Part shown: positions 1 to 12,041 of the stretch, piece after piece
How the letters are laid out: the number at the start of each line of letters is the position of its first letter
Numbering within the stretch: position 1 is the stretch's first letter
Position numbers and translations under genes: made by a program
Assembly: GCF_032854445.1 (NCBI RefSeq)
Contig: NC_088295.1
Span: 10,653,385-10,713,384, forward strand
Source of the DNA: Liolophura sinensis
Lineage: Eukaryota > Mollusca > Polyplacophora > Chitonida > Chitonidae
Direction: 5' to 3'
DNA: 60,000 nucleotides
The notes under the pieces: generated by a model
Told to the model about the DNA's origin: nothing
Database searches by the model: none
Seen by the model: only the letters and a program-made list of their open reading frames with translations

Positions 1-100
1 CAGTTCTGCGAAAGCCATGTACACAAAATGCCATACATCTTTTGTAGTATTGTTTTCCTGCAGAAACAAGGATTGGGATAGATGTATAAATATCACTGTG

Positions 101-202
101 GCCTGATCACTTTGCATTGCTGTAATGCTACTGTATGTTAAATGTGATTACAACACGGCATTTTGAGTAACTCTAGGCCATTGAAGTCTAGTATACTGCA
201 AA
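101..202 (+). repeat. Dispersed repeat, copy 1
   Basis: This block aligns without large gaps to 1257-1357, at roughly 80% identity by eye, and more weakly to 44641-44720. Shared landmarks are GTATGTTAAATGTGAT, ACAACAC and GCATTTTGAGTAA. No ORF, terminal repeat or target duplication is visible, so the repeat class is unknown. Confidence 0.6.
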
Positions 203-284
203 ACGTCCCATCAGTCGTATGTGAGAACGTCTCCTCGGAACCTGCGAATAAACATGGCTCTCCCCCCCCGCCGCCCAACACACA

Positions 285-395
285 CACACGTTCTGCTCGG
301 TTTCCTCCCAACATAATGATGGCTGCTGTCGTATAAGTGAAATATTATTGAGCAAGGCGTAAAACACAAATCAAATAAATAAAGAAACAAACAAA
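285..395 (+). repeat. SINE 3' fragment
   Basis: This is the 3' half of the tRNA-derived SINE seen complete at 25044-25312. It shares TTTCCTCCCA, GTCGTATAAGTGAAATATT and GGCGTAAAACAC, and ends in an AAAT-rich tail. The tRNA-like head is missing, which is typical of 5' truncation. Confidence 0.7.
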
Positions 396-633
396 TAATT
401 AACAACGAAATGAGTAAATAAATCTATTAACAACATACAGATGAGGAATTACTGTTTGAAGGGGGTAGAGTTTATTACAAAATAAAGTATATAAAAATAC
501 AAAATTTACCAACGCAAAGCATATAATTTTTCCTAATCTGAGACATACGGTAAGGAAGGACTAAATTCTGTTATCCACTGAGAGACTGCACACTACTACT
601 CAGTCATTTTTATTAACTTGAAAATATTTGTCA

Positions 634-1023
634 ATGAGTTCTGACATTAAGCTGTTGTTGTTGGGGGCATTTATCGTTTCAACTGCATGGTGTGTCCGCT
701 TCAGAACATCAGTCTACACGACACACAACGGCTTTCCAACGGCGATCCCTGAAAAGCGTACAAAACAAAACGTTACAGATCTAGAAAGTATCAATGATAT
801 AATATTATTGACAGTATGCATTACTACCGTACCTCGCAGAAAATTTATCTATTGGAAAGACCGACAATTACAACACAACATCTCGTCATGTGTAAATGTT
901 TTCTTTTACTTTAGACAAATATTTGCTTTCAGTATTATTTGTCGCAAAGTCGCCAAGACTTTACTATCAATTGAAAGACTTTGTAATTTTGCTAACATAT
1001 TACTGATTTTCCCCATAAAATAG
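634..1023 (+). CDS. Hypothetical small secreted protein ORF (doubtful)
   Basis: An ATG at 634 opens a 130-codon frame. Its first 20 residues could be a signal peptide: a polar start, then LLLLGAFIVSTAWC. The second half is AT-rich, looks random in composition and resembles no family I know. There is no convincing splice donor. It may be chance, or a single exon of an unrecognised lineage-specific gene. Confidence 0.15.
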   Translation: MSSDIKLLLLGAFIVSTAWCVRFRTSVYTTHNGFPTAIPEKRTKQNVTDLESINDIILLTVCITTVPRRKFIYWKDRQLQHNISSCVNVFFYFRQIFAFSIICRKVAKTLLSIERLCNFANILLIFPIK

Positions 1024-1256
1024 GATATTAGGCATGAATCCGAAGTATATCAAGATTAACAACTGTCAGCATGACTCAACAGGAGCCAGAATCTCCTGGA
1101 CAAAATTAGTCACGGAATAAACTCCCACTGCAAATTGGACTAAAAAGAATATTTCTTCTGTATCCCACACCCAAATAATCACTGAGTAAAAAGCACCATT
1201 AGGTCTTATACACGGCTGTTATTATAAAGAGCGATAATTATATTGTATTCCTCGAG

Positions 1257-1357
1257 GCCTGATTCCTATGCATTGTTTTAATGTGATTGTATGTTAAATG
1301 TGATAACAACACAGCATTTTGAGTAATTGTACACCATTTACGTCTAATATGTTGCAA
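1257..1357 (+). repeat. Dispersed repeat, copy 2
   Basis: This is the second copy of the repeat at 101-202, in the same orientation about 1.15 kb downstream. The match covers about 100 bp and fades at both ends. It could be an interspersed element or an old local duplication. Confidence 0.6.
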
Positions 1358-2529
1358 TTAATATCACTGTGTATTTTCGCAAAATGCGCTCGGTATATAA
1401 TTACATATACTTTCATTTAAGCCAGGGGTTATTTAGTGGTTTTAATTTTGTAGGCGTGGTGTACACAAATCGTACGGTCGTGACAGTTACTTTTTTGTGG
1501 AATTTCCCTCTATTCACCTCGGCCATATTCACATTCCACAACACATGCATCCGGAGGAAGGTGACAGAGCTACGGACAACCACCGGAATTCACATATACG
1601 TGAAATTAAAAACAGCCATATTGGCTTAGCTGGTAATGGGTAGGTGACACAATCTGGGAAATACTGAAAATGCTTTGCTGTCCAGACATTCAATTCAGAC
1701 ACAATGTTGGTTAATAGGTGAGGTGTTCGTTGGTACCCCATTAAACTCAAATCAAATAAATAAACAGCAGGCATTTGCATTCTTACACTTTCTGTAGATG
1801 TACAAGCCTTGGGAAATGTAGTGAAATGTAGAAAAAAAACTTGAGAAGATGAGACCCTATATTAGACAGTTAGCTTTACTCTCTGCCTAAAAACTCACGG
1901 TTTTTCTGAACACTATGATGATAGAAACATTTAAACTGAGCTTTCATATGTTTAAATTTTTATTGCTGCCTTTAGATTAATTTTATTTGGGTTAGCCGAT
2001 GTAAAAAAAACACATGTTTTCTTTCAAAATTAATTACTTTTGCACCCCAGAATAATGACATGTTTTAATTACTTGCCCATCCCATTGTCCTGAAATCTCT
2101 ATATTCACCCAAAGCGTAAAATAATTAGTGCATAAAATATCAGCTTGCCCCAGGACATAGAAAATCCCAGCAATGATTTCTACATAAATGCAAATACATC
2201 AATGCATCAGCGAACTTGTCTTTAGAATAATGAACCTCCCCCACCATCTTTAAAGCTTTATGATTATCGAATGACACAACGTATACACCTTCACCATACA
2301 GTCCTACACAGCCCTAGTTTATGTGTCATCCTGACATGGCATGCAGTTCTTTCTGGTATGGCTTGCAGTTATTTCTGCACCATATAATGACTATGTTTCA
2401 GACTGCATCACGCAAGCAATGCTCAGTTCAAATACTGGTATCTTTAAAACTGGTAGCCTGCATTTACTTATTTTGTTAAAGTTTTACACGTTACTAAAGA
2501 ATATTTTACTCACACGACGGTGCTTAGGT

Positions 2530-2820
2530 ACAATGTACCCAATGCGTGACGTCCATATTATTACAAAGAAATTGCAGTCAGGATACTTTCTCTAATTCAT
2601 AATGTTAAACTCCATGAGTTTAGTTTCGACACCAAGAACGCATTACCCTGTGCGACGTCATAATTATTCAAGAACAAGTTGCATGCTAACTTGTGTTGCA
2701 TGTTCTAACTGCAATTTCTTTGTAATAATATGGACGTTCAACGTATCAATGTCTAGAGCTTGACTTGTCATATGACACTGACAAAAGACAAGTTCGGCAG
2801 TGATTTTGATGACTATAGTG
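2530..2820. mobile_element. Foldback MITE, partial copy
   Basis: The two arms are inverted copies of each other: CGTCCATATTATTACAAAG near 2545-2563 is the reverse complement of bases near 2719-2737. The middle shares TAATTCATAATGTTAAACT with the larger copy at 46070-46770, and the right arm resembles the right arm at 21768-21962. There is no coding capacity. Outer ends are missing or diverged. Confidence 0.6.
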
Positions 2821-3486
2821 CCCGCTGTCCATCCGCCTTCATTTCCTTGAAAGGCACCGCCGAAATGCACCCATATAGGAAATCCCCTCACTCTGGTCCA
2901 GAAGTGAAGTGCATTGTTTTATGTAAAAAGACAAGGAAAACTTACATGGAGTACAATTATTAAAGGACATGTGTGTGAAAAGTTATACTTTTTGTTTTTT
3001 TTTAGAAGACAAAGTAAGGGCCAAAAGCATATTTTGTTATTTTAAAACGTTTTCCTGAGGGATTTCCCTTCACAATAAAAATGTGACCACGTGAGCAAAA
3101 TCCTTTCCACATATTTGATGTCGAGTTAGGGAGCTGTAAGCTCTAACGAAGTATCGTGTGTGTTCACGCAATCATAGTTTTTATACATCAAAAACAAAAA
3201 AATGAAACAATTTCATCATTATATTTCATGGATTCCAATCTGTTGTCCGCAAAACCGTTGTGTTGAATAGGATCAAGAGTTCATTTCCTGACACTGCATA
3301 CTTTTCCAGTACTTAATATATTTTTTTATGTTTCTTTATATTTTGTCAAGCTGTATATTAGATTAGTTTAAAAACATGACAGCAAATCTATACAGATCCT
3401 GTTTCCTGTGTAATAAATGTCTATAAATGACAGTATAATTCGTAAGATAAAACGTGTTTCACATGCCAGCATTAGATGGAAAAGGA

Positions 3487-3560
3487 GTGGGTGAGTGAGT
3501 GAGTGAGTGCTTGAGGTTTAACGTCATACTTAACAATTGTTCAGTCATATGACGACGAAT
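3487..3560 (+). repeat. GTGAG-headed interspersed repeat
   Basis: A run of GTGAG units leads into GCTTGAGGTTTAACGTC, then ACTTAACAATTGTTCAGTC and ATATGACGACGAA. Reverse-strand copies sit at 34996-35056 and 44083-44157, so this is a genuine dispersed family and not just a microsatellite. Sequences of this kind are common in mollusc genomes, from general familiarity. Confidence 0.6.
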
Positions 3561-4318
3561 TTCATGGGCTACACATGTTACATAACAGCTTCAATCACAT
3601 ACCGCGGAAGCCCTTACCTCACTGTGGGCATGATTTCCCTTGAAGTTGAAAGAGGCCCATTATATCTCGTATGAAATTCTGAAGCTTGTCCTACAATACT
3701 ATACTGACACTCAAGAAGAAAAAAAGAAAAAAAAACTAGGCAGCCCAAAGGAGCAAAATAGGATATAACTGAAAATACAGATGATTTGTATTATTCACCT
3801 GGCAAAAGCATTTATTCTGGAGAGCAGTACAGCCATTTGTCGTCAACGCCCGGCTGTTTCAAAAGTGTTGATCATCTTCTAGCCCCTGCTTAACGTTAAC
3901 TTACTTTGTATTGTTAGAAGAAGCGTTAAACAATTTACTTAACCAACAGACTTACTTAGGCTTAACCAATGACTACACTTAACCCATGAATGTAGAAACT
4001 GTGCACCGCAAGAAGCGAAACTGACTATAGCTATGAGTGACAGCTGCCGCCGAACTCGGAAGGTCACTTTTTTCAGTTCTGTTTTACTCTTCTTTTCCTA
4101 TTACATAGCAAATGTAACTTTCAGCCTTATAATTCTACTACGCATAATATGATAATGTTAATGACGGGCGACCATTTGTGCTCTCAAGCAAAATTCTCGT
4201 ATTATTTCCATATAGTTGCCACAAGTTACCTGCACCATATCTTATCAATTATCCGTTCCAATTCACTATAACACTTATTTAATGCAAGACCAATATCTTT
4301 ACTCACACAAAAGTATGT

Positions 4319-4330
4319 TTCCAAAGAAAT
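4319..4330. repeat. LINE target-site duplication, left
   Basis: TTCCAAAGAAAT is repeated exactly at 9679-9690 and flanks the LINE. The first TT could belong to the element's CATT tail on the right side, so the safe length is 10 bp (CCAAAGAAAT). Confidence 0.85.
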
Positions 4331-5099
4331 GACCCCCATGGGGTTTCCGAGGTGATAAGAATAGGACCTCAGCCCTCTAGGCAAGCTCGTCGTAAAAGTC
4401 GACTAATCTAGAGCTCTCCTGTGTGAGCCCGGTGAATATAATAGGCTCGCATCTTCTCGGTTGTGTGAGAGGCAACCGGGGAGCGACCTGTTTGCCGTGG
4501 GTTGCGACCCGTAATCTCCGAGGACGGGATCCTGGTGGCTGAGGGTGTGTTGGTCTTGCGAGATCCTCACGCAAAACACGTCACTTTGGCCCTTACTTGG
4601 AGTGAGACAGGAGGTCGGATGGGCCAGGTCCGATCAATCGGCTTGGTCATGTCTTGCCTCTGCGTTGTCCCAGAATTTCTCCATAACACCATTCCTTAAA
4701 GAAAATGTTATTTCTGAAACTTCGTTTACGGGACTACGTTTTGAGGCGGTGGCTCATGGGTCAATCGAGTAGATTGAATTTAACCTTTGGTATAAATCAA
4801 TCTGTTCGAGTATACCTCATATGGAATCCTTGGTGTCTTTCCTGCCGGGTATTTCCAGGTTCAGGCATCGCCCTTGTTGGCACTTCGTGGTGGGTGGGGA
4901 ACATATGGGGTGACTTTTATATATGTATTGCCATGTCATCTTTAAACCTAAATTCGAATGTTTCTAAGCTAAATACCAGGTCTTCTCCCAGCCGATTTCA
5001 AGCGCTGACAAAAAGAGGAAATTAGAGGATTTATCGGATTCGGTTGATAACGGACAGGAAAGCTGGCCGGCCTTTATAGTTCTCTCAACAAAGAGTGAA

Positions 5100-6172
5100 C
5101 AGAAGCCGGCCTCCAAAATTCATCCATGTGTACTGAAAAAGGCCTTGCAGGGTTCAGCAGGTACATTAGAAAACGTCAAGAAATTACGATCCGGAGACAT
5201 TCTCATTGAATGTTTCCGGAAACAACAGTCCATAAATTTATTAGCTTTAAACAAATTAACTGATATTCCTGTGTATACCTCACCTCATAATTCCCTGAAC
5301 AGCTGTCAGGGAATTATACGTGACAGGGATCAGGATATCATTGATTTATCAAAAGAGGAAATCTGCACAGAACTAAAATCGCAGGATGCTACCAGAGTGA
5401 AACGCTTCACTATGAAGAAATCTGGTAACATCATTAAACTAAATAAATATCTTCTCACCTTCAAGAGTAAATCTATTCCGTCGTGTATCTACATTGGCCC
5501 ATATAGGGTTAGTATGGAGTTGTATATCCCTAACCAGACACGTTGTTTTAACTGTCAAAAGTTTGCTCATGGCAAGGGCCAATGCAAAGATAAACTGGTT
5601 TGTTTTCGCTGCGGCAGTGAAGATCATGATGGTTTCGACTGTAGCAGCACACCTAAGTGCTGCAATTGCAGTGGAGATCACGTGGCTTCCTCTAGGGACT
5701 GTCCACTTTTCGTAAAATAATCACTATAAAAACAAAAAACAATATATCGTATCAGGAGGCCCGCAAACTAGTCTCGCCTCCTAATACTTCACTGCAGACT
5801 TCATTTGCCAATGCGGTCAAGCGAGTAGCATCTGTTGCTACTCAAACCTCCTTGACTTGGCCCATTGGAAACGACAAACCTAATTCTCTACAACCTGCTG
5901 CTCAACATGCCCGTAATTCCTGTTCAACCCAGACGACTACAGTAACTCAAAAAACCCCAGTCAATGTTACAAAACAACCTGATAACCCTGAACCTGATCA
6001 AAGCAAAAACAAACCTGCCAGAACTAAGTCTGTAAATAAATCTCGTACTGAAAATAATAAACCTAGTGGCCCCACAGTGCGTCCCTCTAAGGCCACTAGG
6101 GACCCTGTCCAAACTTTTAATAGGTTTGTTCGTTGGAGGACGTTGGTCCTTCAACATCAGATGCAGAGGTGA
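5100..6172 (+). pseudogene. LINE ORF1 (gag-like, CCHC zinc knuckles), broken
   Basis: ORF1 supplies the nucleic-acid-binding protein of the retrotransposon particle. An open stretch to 5720 has three CCHC knuckles: CFNCQKFAHGKGQC, CFRCGSEDHDGFDC and a third starting CCNCSGDH. This spacing fits the gag-like ORF1 of I and Jockey group LINEs. A stop at 5718-5720 ends that frame. The reading then continues in another frame as a low-complexity Gln/Asn/Pro/Lys-rich tail to about 6172. The true start lies upstream of 5145 and is obscured by decay. Confidence 0.75.
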
Positions 6173-6283
6173 TGGATACATCACCCGCACTAGGGAGATC
6201 TAACAGCCGATCTCCAAGGAAGGGTCGTCCACGGTCCAAACATAAAGAGAAATCCCCCATACGCCTTCTTCAATAATGTCTTT

Positions 6284-9200
6284 TTAGACAAAATTATACA
6301 ATGGAATTGTCTAGGTCTTAAGGCAAATTTTATTGAAATAACACACCTAGTTCAATCTTTAAATCCAGTTGCCTTGTGTCTTCAGGAAACTCACCTAAAG
6401 ACATCTGACAAAGATAAAATAACTCTTAAAAATTGTTCATTATATAGTACTTATTCAAATGAAGAAGAGCTTCAGGCTGTGGCCGTTCGTGTTTCACTGT
6501 GTAAAACAGTCACATTATGCTCGGTGTATATACCTCCGAACACTTCTTTGTCAGCTTCTCAGTTACATAATCTTACAGAACAATTACCTAAACCGTTTAC
6601 TATAATGGGAAATTTTCATTCCCATAACCCTCTATGGGGCAGTAATAACGTAAATAATAACGGCAAGATAGTGGAAGACTTCTTATCTAGGAAGGAACTG
6701 TGTTATTTCAATCATGGTTCTAATACCTATTTACATCAGGGTAATGGCACTTATTCTGCTATCGATCTCACTATCACGGATTCATCACTTCTCCCAGATT
6801 TTTCTTGGAAGGTGCATGACGATCTTTGTGGTAGTGACCATTTTCCAATAATCCTAGAGCATATCACTTCTAGTTCTTTAGAACGTGTAGCTAGGTGGAA
6901 ATTCGATAAAGCAGATTGGATCGCATTTGAGATGTTCTGTGAGGCTGATATCACTCCAGAGACTCTCAATGCAGCAAATGATCCTATATTAAAATTTAAC
7001 GAGCCTGTTTTACGAGCTGCCGATAGAACTATCCCTAAAACCTCGACAAATCCAAAATCCAAAAGCAAACCCTGGTATGATAAGGACTGTCGCAAAGCCA
7101 TCAAGGACCGCAAAAACGCCGAGCGAAATTTTAATTTATGTCCTACTGATAATAACTTAAACCAGGTTCGTATTTTTCGAGCTAAGGCTCGTCGATTACT
7201 CAAGTCCAAGAGACTATTTTGTTGGCGGAACTTTGTTTCGGGCATTACGTCAAAAACACCCATGCGTAAGGTCTGGAACATGGTTCAGAAACTTAAGGGC
7301 AAAAAAATAAAGCAAAAGTTCAGCATTTAAAAGATGGAGATAATATATTAACTTCTCCACCCGATATAGCTAATAAACTAGCTGAAACAATTTCAAAGAA
7401 ATCTTCTTCTGAGAATCATACTAAAGAGCGAAACTCAAAACTTTTATTCGCGATGGCTTCATCAATAACGAACATGTGGTGTCGATATTTGTTGACCTTG
7501 AAAAGGCCTACGACACCACATGGAAATATGGTATTTTAAAAGACCTCGCGGATATGGGACTTAAAGGTCGATTACCTATATTTATATCTCAATTTTTATC
7601 TGATCGTCAGTTTAAGGTACGGGTGGGGTCCACTCTTTTTGACTCTTATGAGCAGGAAATGGGTGTACCCCAGGGCAGCATTCTATCACCAACTCTGTTT
7701 AGCATAAAAATAAATAGCCAAGCAAAAACGTTAATATCGGGCACAGAGGGTTCTTTATATGTTGATGATTTCCTTATATGCTACCGAGCTAAGAATATGA
7801 ATAATATCTAACGTCAGTAACAGTTTTCTCTCAATAAAAGCGAGAAATGAGCAACTGAAAACGGTTTTAGATTTTCAACATCTAAAACTGTCGGTATGCA
7901 TTTTTGTAATAAACGGAAACTACATCTTGACCCTAAGCTTAATTTTTGTGGTGAACAGATTAAAATTGTTGGAGAAACAAAATTTTTAGGTATAATATTT
8001 GATAGTAAGCTATCTTTTATACCTCATATTAAAATGCTTAAAGCTAAATGTACAAAGGCTCTCGATATAATTAAGGTCGTGTCTAGCGCCGATTAGGGTG
8101 CTGACTGATCAGTTTTACTTAATTTATATCGTTCTCTGGTGAGGTCTAAATTGCACTATGGATTCATCATTTACGGTTGCTCTAGGAAGTCGTATATTAA
8201 AATATTGGATCCTGTCCATCACCATGGTTTGAGGTTCAGCCCTGGTGCTTTTAGAACCTCACCAGCAGAAAGTTTATACGTGGAGGCAAATGAGCCTTCT
8301 TTATACAACCGACGTATAAAACTGAGCCTTCAATATGCTACAAAGCTTAAAGCTCATCCAACAAACCCTGCCTACGACTGTGTTTTCAATCCCTAATATG
8401 TAGACAAATATACTAAATGTCCTAACAAGATCCCTTCGTTCGGTCTTCGCATACGGGACCATATTGTGGAAGTTAACATCAAGCTGGAGGATATAGCTCC
8501 GGTGTCTTTTCCGGAGTCTCCTTCATGGCACCTTCCACAACCTAAACTAATATTTGATCTACATAAATATAATAAATCGTATACAAATCCTCTTATAATT
8601 CAGCAAAGTTTTGCTGAAATCTAGGCAAATTATATGGATTATAAATTTATATATACTGACGGGTCAAAGGATGGGGACAGGGTTGCGGCTGCGGCTGTCT
8701 TAGAGCAGCGGGTCACTTCTCTTCGTCTGCCACCTTCATCTTCTATCTTTTCTGCAGAGGTCAGGGCTATACTCCTGGCCTTATCATATGTTTCCTCTGG
8801 GCATGCCCAGAGCGTTGCCTTTTGGCGATTCGAAATAATAAATTTAAAAATCCATTGATACTTGAGATAATAGCCAAACAACGAAAACTAATTAAAAGAG
8901 GTAAAGATATTATATTCTGTTGATTACCAAGTCACACTGGTATCCATGGAAACACAGTCGTGGACAGGGAAGCGAAAGCTGCCCTATATAAACCTGTATC
9001 TCGGGTTAAACTCCCTTATACTGACGTGAAGTCTAATATTCTTAAATATATCCGTCGCCTTTGGCAGGGTGAATGGGACTTGAAGATCCACAATAAACTG
9101 CATGCCATCCATCCTGTCATTGGCTACAATGCCTATACTTGTAAAATGTCTCGTAGAGACCAAGTAGTTTTAACGAGGTGTCGTATTGGGCATTTTCATC

Positions 9201-9418
9201 TGACACACAATTTCATCTTAGACGGGAGCAGTGCTCCTGAGTGTGTTGGATGTGATGTACAATATGGCATCAAACATATCTTGGTTGACTGTGTAGACTT
9301 TGCCCATGTTAGGCAAAGGTTCTACACGATCAACTCTATATATGGTTTATTTGACAGCATCGCTGGCGATGTTGTCATAAATTATTTGAAGGTCATTGGC
9401 CTATATCATAAAATATAA
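6284..9418 (+). pseudogene. LINE ORF2: endonuclease, reverse transcriptase, RNase H, broken
   Basis: ORF2 encodes the enzyme for target-primed reverse transcription. The APE-type endonuclease lies at about 6284-6880, with IIQWNCLGLKAN, CLQETH and a terminal GSDHFP. The usual GDFN motif reads GNFH, which loses a conserved Asp. The RT is at about 7470-8100, with DLEKAYDT, GVPQGSILSP and YVDD, followed by a thumb-like FLGIIFD block. RNase H is at about 8634-8850 (IYTDGSKDG, then SAEVRAI). A C-terminal Cys/His region (CVGCDVQYGIKHILVDC) ends at 9418. At least four stops or frameshifts separate these blocks, near 7330, 7811, 8096 and 8396. Confidence 0.85.
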
Positions 9419-9678
9419 ATTTTAATTGTCATAAATACCCATAGATAAACAGTTATATACATATAGATTTATACATGTACTATAATCCTGGTTTTCGAGT
9501 TTTAACTGTTATTTTTCTCTTATACGATTTTAAACATTTCTGTGTTTTTTGTTTTGCTTTTGATGTACATATTGTCATATCGAAAACCTTAACCATCTCG
9601 CGTTTTCACCTTGTTCTCGCCTCGATATGGCTGAAATATTGCCCATGTGGCGTTAAGCCATAATCATTCATTCATTCA

Positions 9679-9690
9679 TTCCAAAGAAAT
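9679..9690. repeat. LINE target-site duplication, right
   Basis: This is an exact repeat of 4319-4330, directly after the CATT tail of the LINE. Confidence 0.85.
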
Positions 9691-11400
9691 AAAAAAAGAA
9701 CCATAAAAATTCGAACTCGTCCTACAGGTGCCAGCTGTTCTTCACATTGACTTCATCAGCTCATTGTGCTATGAAGGATGTCTACCAGACTATGGCAAAA
9801 TTACTGATGTTAAATTTGCCAAAATATGACAACACTTATCACGCTGTATTGTTTGTATTTTACATATGAAGACAAACGTTAATTAAAACGAAACTTTGAC
9901 AGCACGCAGAAATACATACACAAAAGTTTCATATATATATTTTTCTGCAAAATACTGTAAATTAAAAAGCACATTTCCTCGTTTGAACGAAAAATTTACA
10001 CTTTTGATCGAGAGTGCATCTTCGATGGGTTATTACTATGCAACCATCTCTTTACGGCCACATAAGTTTTATGGGTGCTTAGACAAAGTTTAAACTTCTG
10101 ATTCGAGATTTTGAAATTTCTTATCCAGCCTCTCTTAGATCGATTCCCTGTCTTACTGTACCAGGCCCTACAGCACACTACATCGACTGAGATATCGTGT
10201 TGTTGTGGGTGTATAATATAAATAGAAGGTAAGTTTTTAGGTATTCATGTAATATGAGTACCTGCAAATGATAGTGGCGCATGCTGAAATACTAGGCCTC
10301 TGCAAACACCTCGGCAAATTTTACATACCCTCTTTTCACACGATTTAAATGTCATTCAAACTTACCGCTCGGTGGGTCAGGAAAGGTCAGGAATAACACA
10401 GCCGTGTGACAGTGTGTTAGGTCTCTTATGTAAATCGTGTTTGCAGAATACTCCACTACTAACACATTGACTTCGCGTGATACAACTAAGGCTCACCTAA
10501 ACCTATTTATTAAGCCTTTATTTTTGGTTGTAGAAACATTCAGCACAGCTTATTTTGTTCCTCGTACATATAAATCCACACATAGTTTTTAGTGATGCTA
10601 TATACACACAAAGATTACCATGTGAATTTAGAAATGTTAAAGAAATATATACAACATTTATAAATATATCTGATAATACATAAACAGAAACACAATTTAT
10701 GGGTGACAGACAAAGCTCACACACCATATCTTGAATATAAATAGTTTTCCTTACATTTTTGGTTTTTCACCTCACACAGAGACTCACACAGAGAAATAAC
10801 TAAATTAGTTATTTGTAAGGGCTATGGAGAGGGTTACGGACACATAGTTATATCACTTTTGTCGTCAAAACCTGCAAGCTTTGGTCAGTTTAGAAGGACA
10901 CTTTACCATCTAGGTCTACGGCAAATAAGGACATAACACAACACGGGGGAACCGAGCAGATACTTAACACTGAGACTTGCTAAGGTTGTTGAAGGAAAGT
11001 CCAGCAGAGTAGCCTGGTTGTCTCACTTTACACCTGATCAGCCGAGAATGTTTATACATGGATTCATAAATAATACATTGTCACCGGTGTGGCTAAACAA
11101 GGGTTGTGGAGATAGGGGGATCTGTAATAACCTGTTCGTGTTGACCTTCCCTCTAGATAATCCGTCATCAACTGACCCCATAACGGCCGGTCTAATGTGG
11201 AGCATGTTTGCAGATAAAAGCTCCTGTGTTCACATCTCTGCCATGCCTTATAGATACGCCTCCTTGAAACTAGATCAACTTTAAGAGTGCGCGGCAAACA
11301 CGGACGTAGAAAAAGCCAGACCTAAGCACACGGTGGTGGCTTATTTTGGACTACAAGGCTTAAGTTCATCCTGTCTGGAGTGCCGGTAGGCTCTGTCTCC
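9691..11400. other. Region upstream of the aminopeptidase gene
   Basis: No coding exon is recognised. The stretch should hold the promoter and 5' UTR of the aminopeptidase. A TATA-like TATAATATAAATA lies near 10213, more than 1 kb from the start codon, so an unseen 5' UTR intron is possible. The open frames seen here look random. Confidence 0.4.
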
Positions 11401-12041
11401 ATGCATAGGTTTGACGTGAACCCATCCAAGATGGATGGAGAAAGCAAAAAAGTGAGCTTCAATAAGAGATGCTGCTATCTGCTAGCATTTCTTTTTATTG
11501 GCGTCCCCGTGGTCACGGGAGTGTTAGTGTGGTACTTTTTGCCTAAGTGTGGAATACGGGATGGTGAATCAGTTACGGACGAGTCGTCAGGCGGTAGGGA
11601 ATCCACGACAGAGGCAACCCCTAGCTCCAGTACTGGACCCATACCTGGCAAACCATGGACGTACCTTCGCCTGCCAACGTTCATCCGACCGCTCCACTAC
11701 GACCTAACTCTGTACCCTGACTTTTACGAAGACCATGGCTGGTTCTACGGCAATGAGACCATAGAGATTGAGATCAGGCAAGACACTCGCTTCATTCTCA
11801 TCCACTATAACCAGATGAATATGACGAGGACGGAGTTATTCCGTCACGATACCACGGAGAGTATCCCAATCAAAAGGACGTTTAGCTACTCGGAACACCA
11901 GTTCTGGGTTGTGGAGACCGAGTCAGTGATTCCAGCCGGAAGCACGGTAGATCTGGAATTGCAGTTTGATGGTTCTCTTACCAATTCCATCGTGGGCTTC
12001 TACAAGAGCACATACGTCAACTCACAGACAAATCAAACCAG
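11401..12041 (+). CDS. Aminopeptidase exon 1: membrane anchor, stalk, start of N-terminal domain
   Basis: Residues 1-213 plus two bases of codon 214. A Lys/Arg-rich cytoplasmic tail precedes a hydrophobic segment ([17 protein letters not shown] onwards) with no cleavage site, giving type II topology. A Ser/Thr/Gly-rich stalk follows, then the first beta-rich domain ([17 protein letters not shown]), typical of M1 enzymes. ATGs at 11401 and 11431 are both in frame. The exon ends ACCAG before GTATAT. Confidence 0.9.

Larger units (their letters stand above)
4331..9680 (+). mobile_element. I-group (Nimb-like) non-LTR retrotransposon, near full length
   Basis: The insertion is 5.35 kb, bounded by a perfect 10-12 bp target duplication and ending in short CATT repeats. 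The order is a GC-rich 5' UTR (about 4331-4950), a gag-like ORF1 with CCHC knuckles, then ORF2 with APE endonuclease, reverse transcriptase and RNase H. RNase H after the RT is a hallmark of the I group, which includes I and the mollusc Nimb lineage, whereas Jockey elements normally lack it. Both ORFs carry stops and frameshifts, so this copy cannot transpose alone. The last 80 bp before the tail resemble the 3' end of the local SINEs. Confidence 0.85.

Noticed and set aside
6751-7281. 176-codon minus-strand frame
   Set aside because: It overlaps the LINE endonuclease domain, which is clearly coding on the plus strand.
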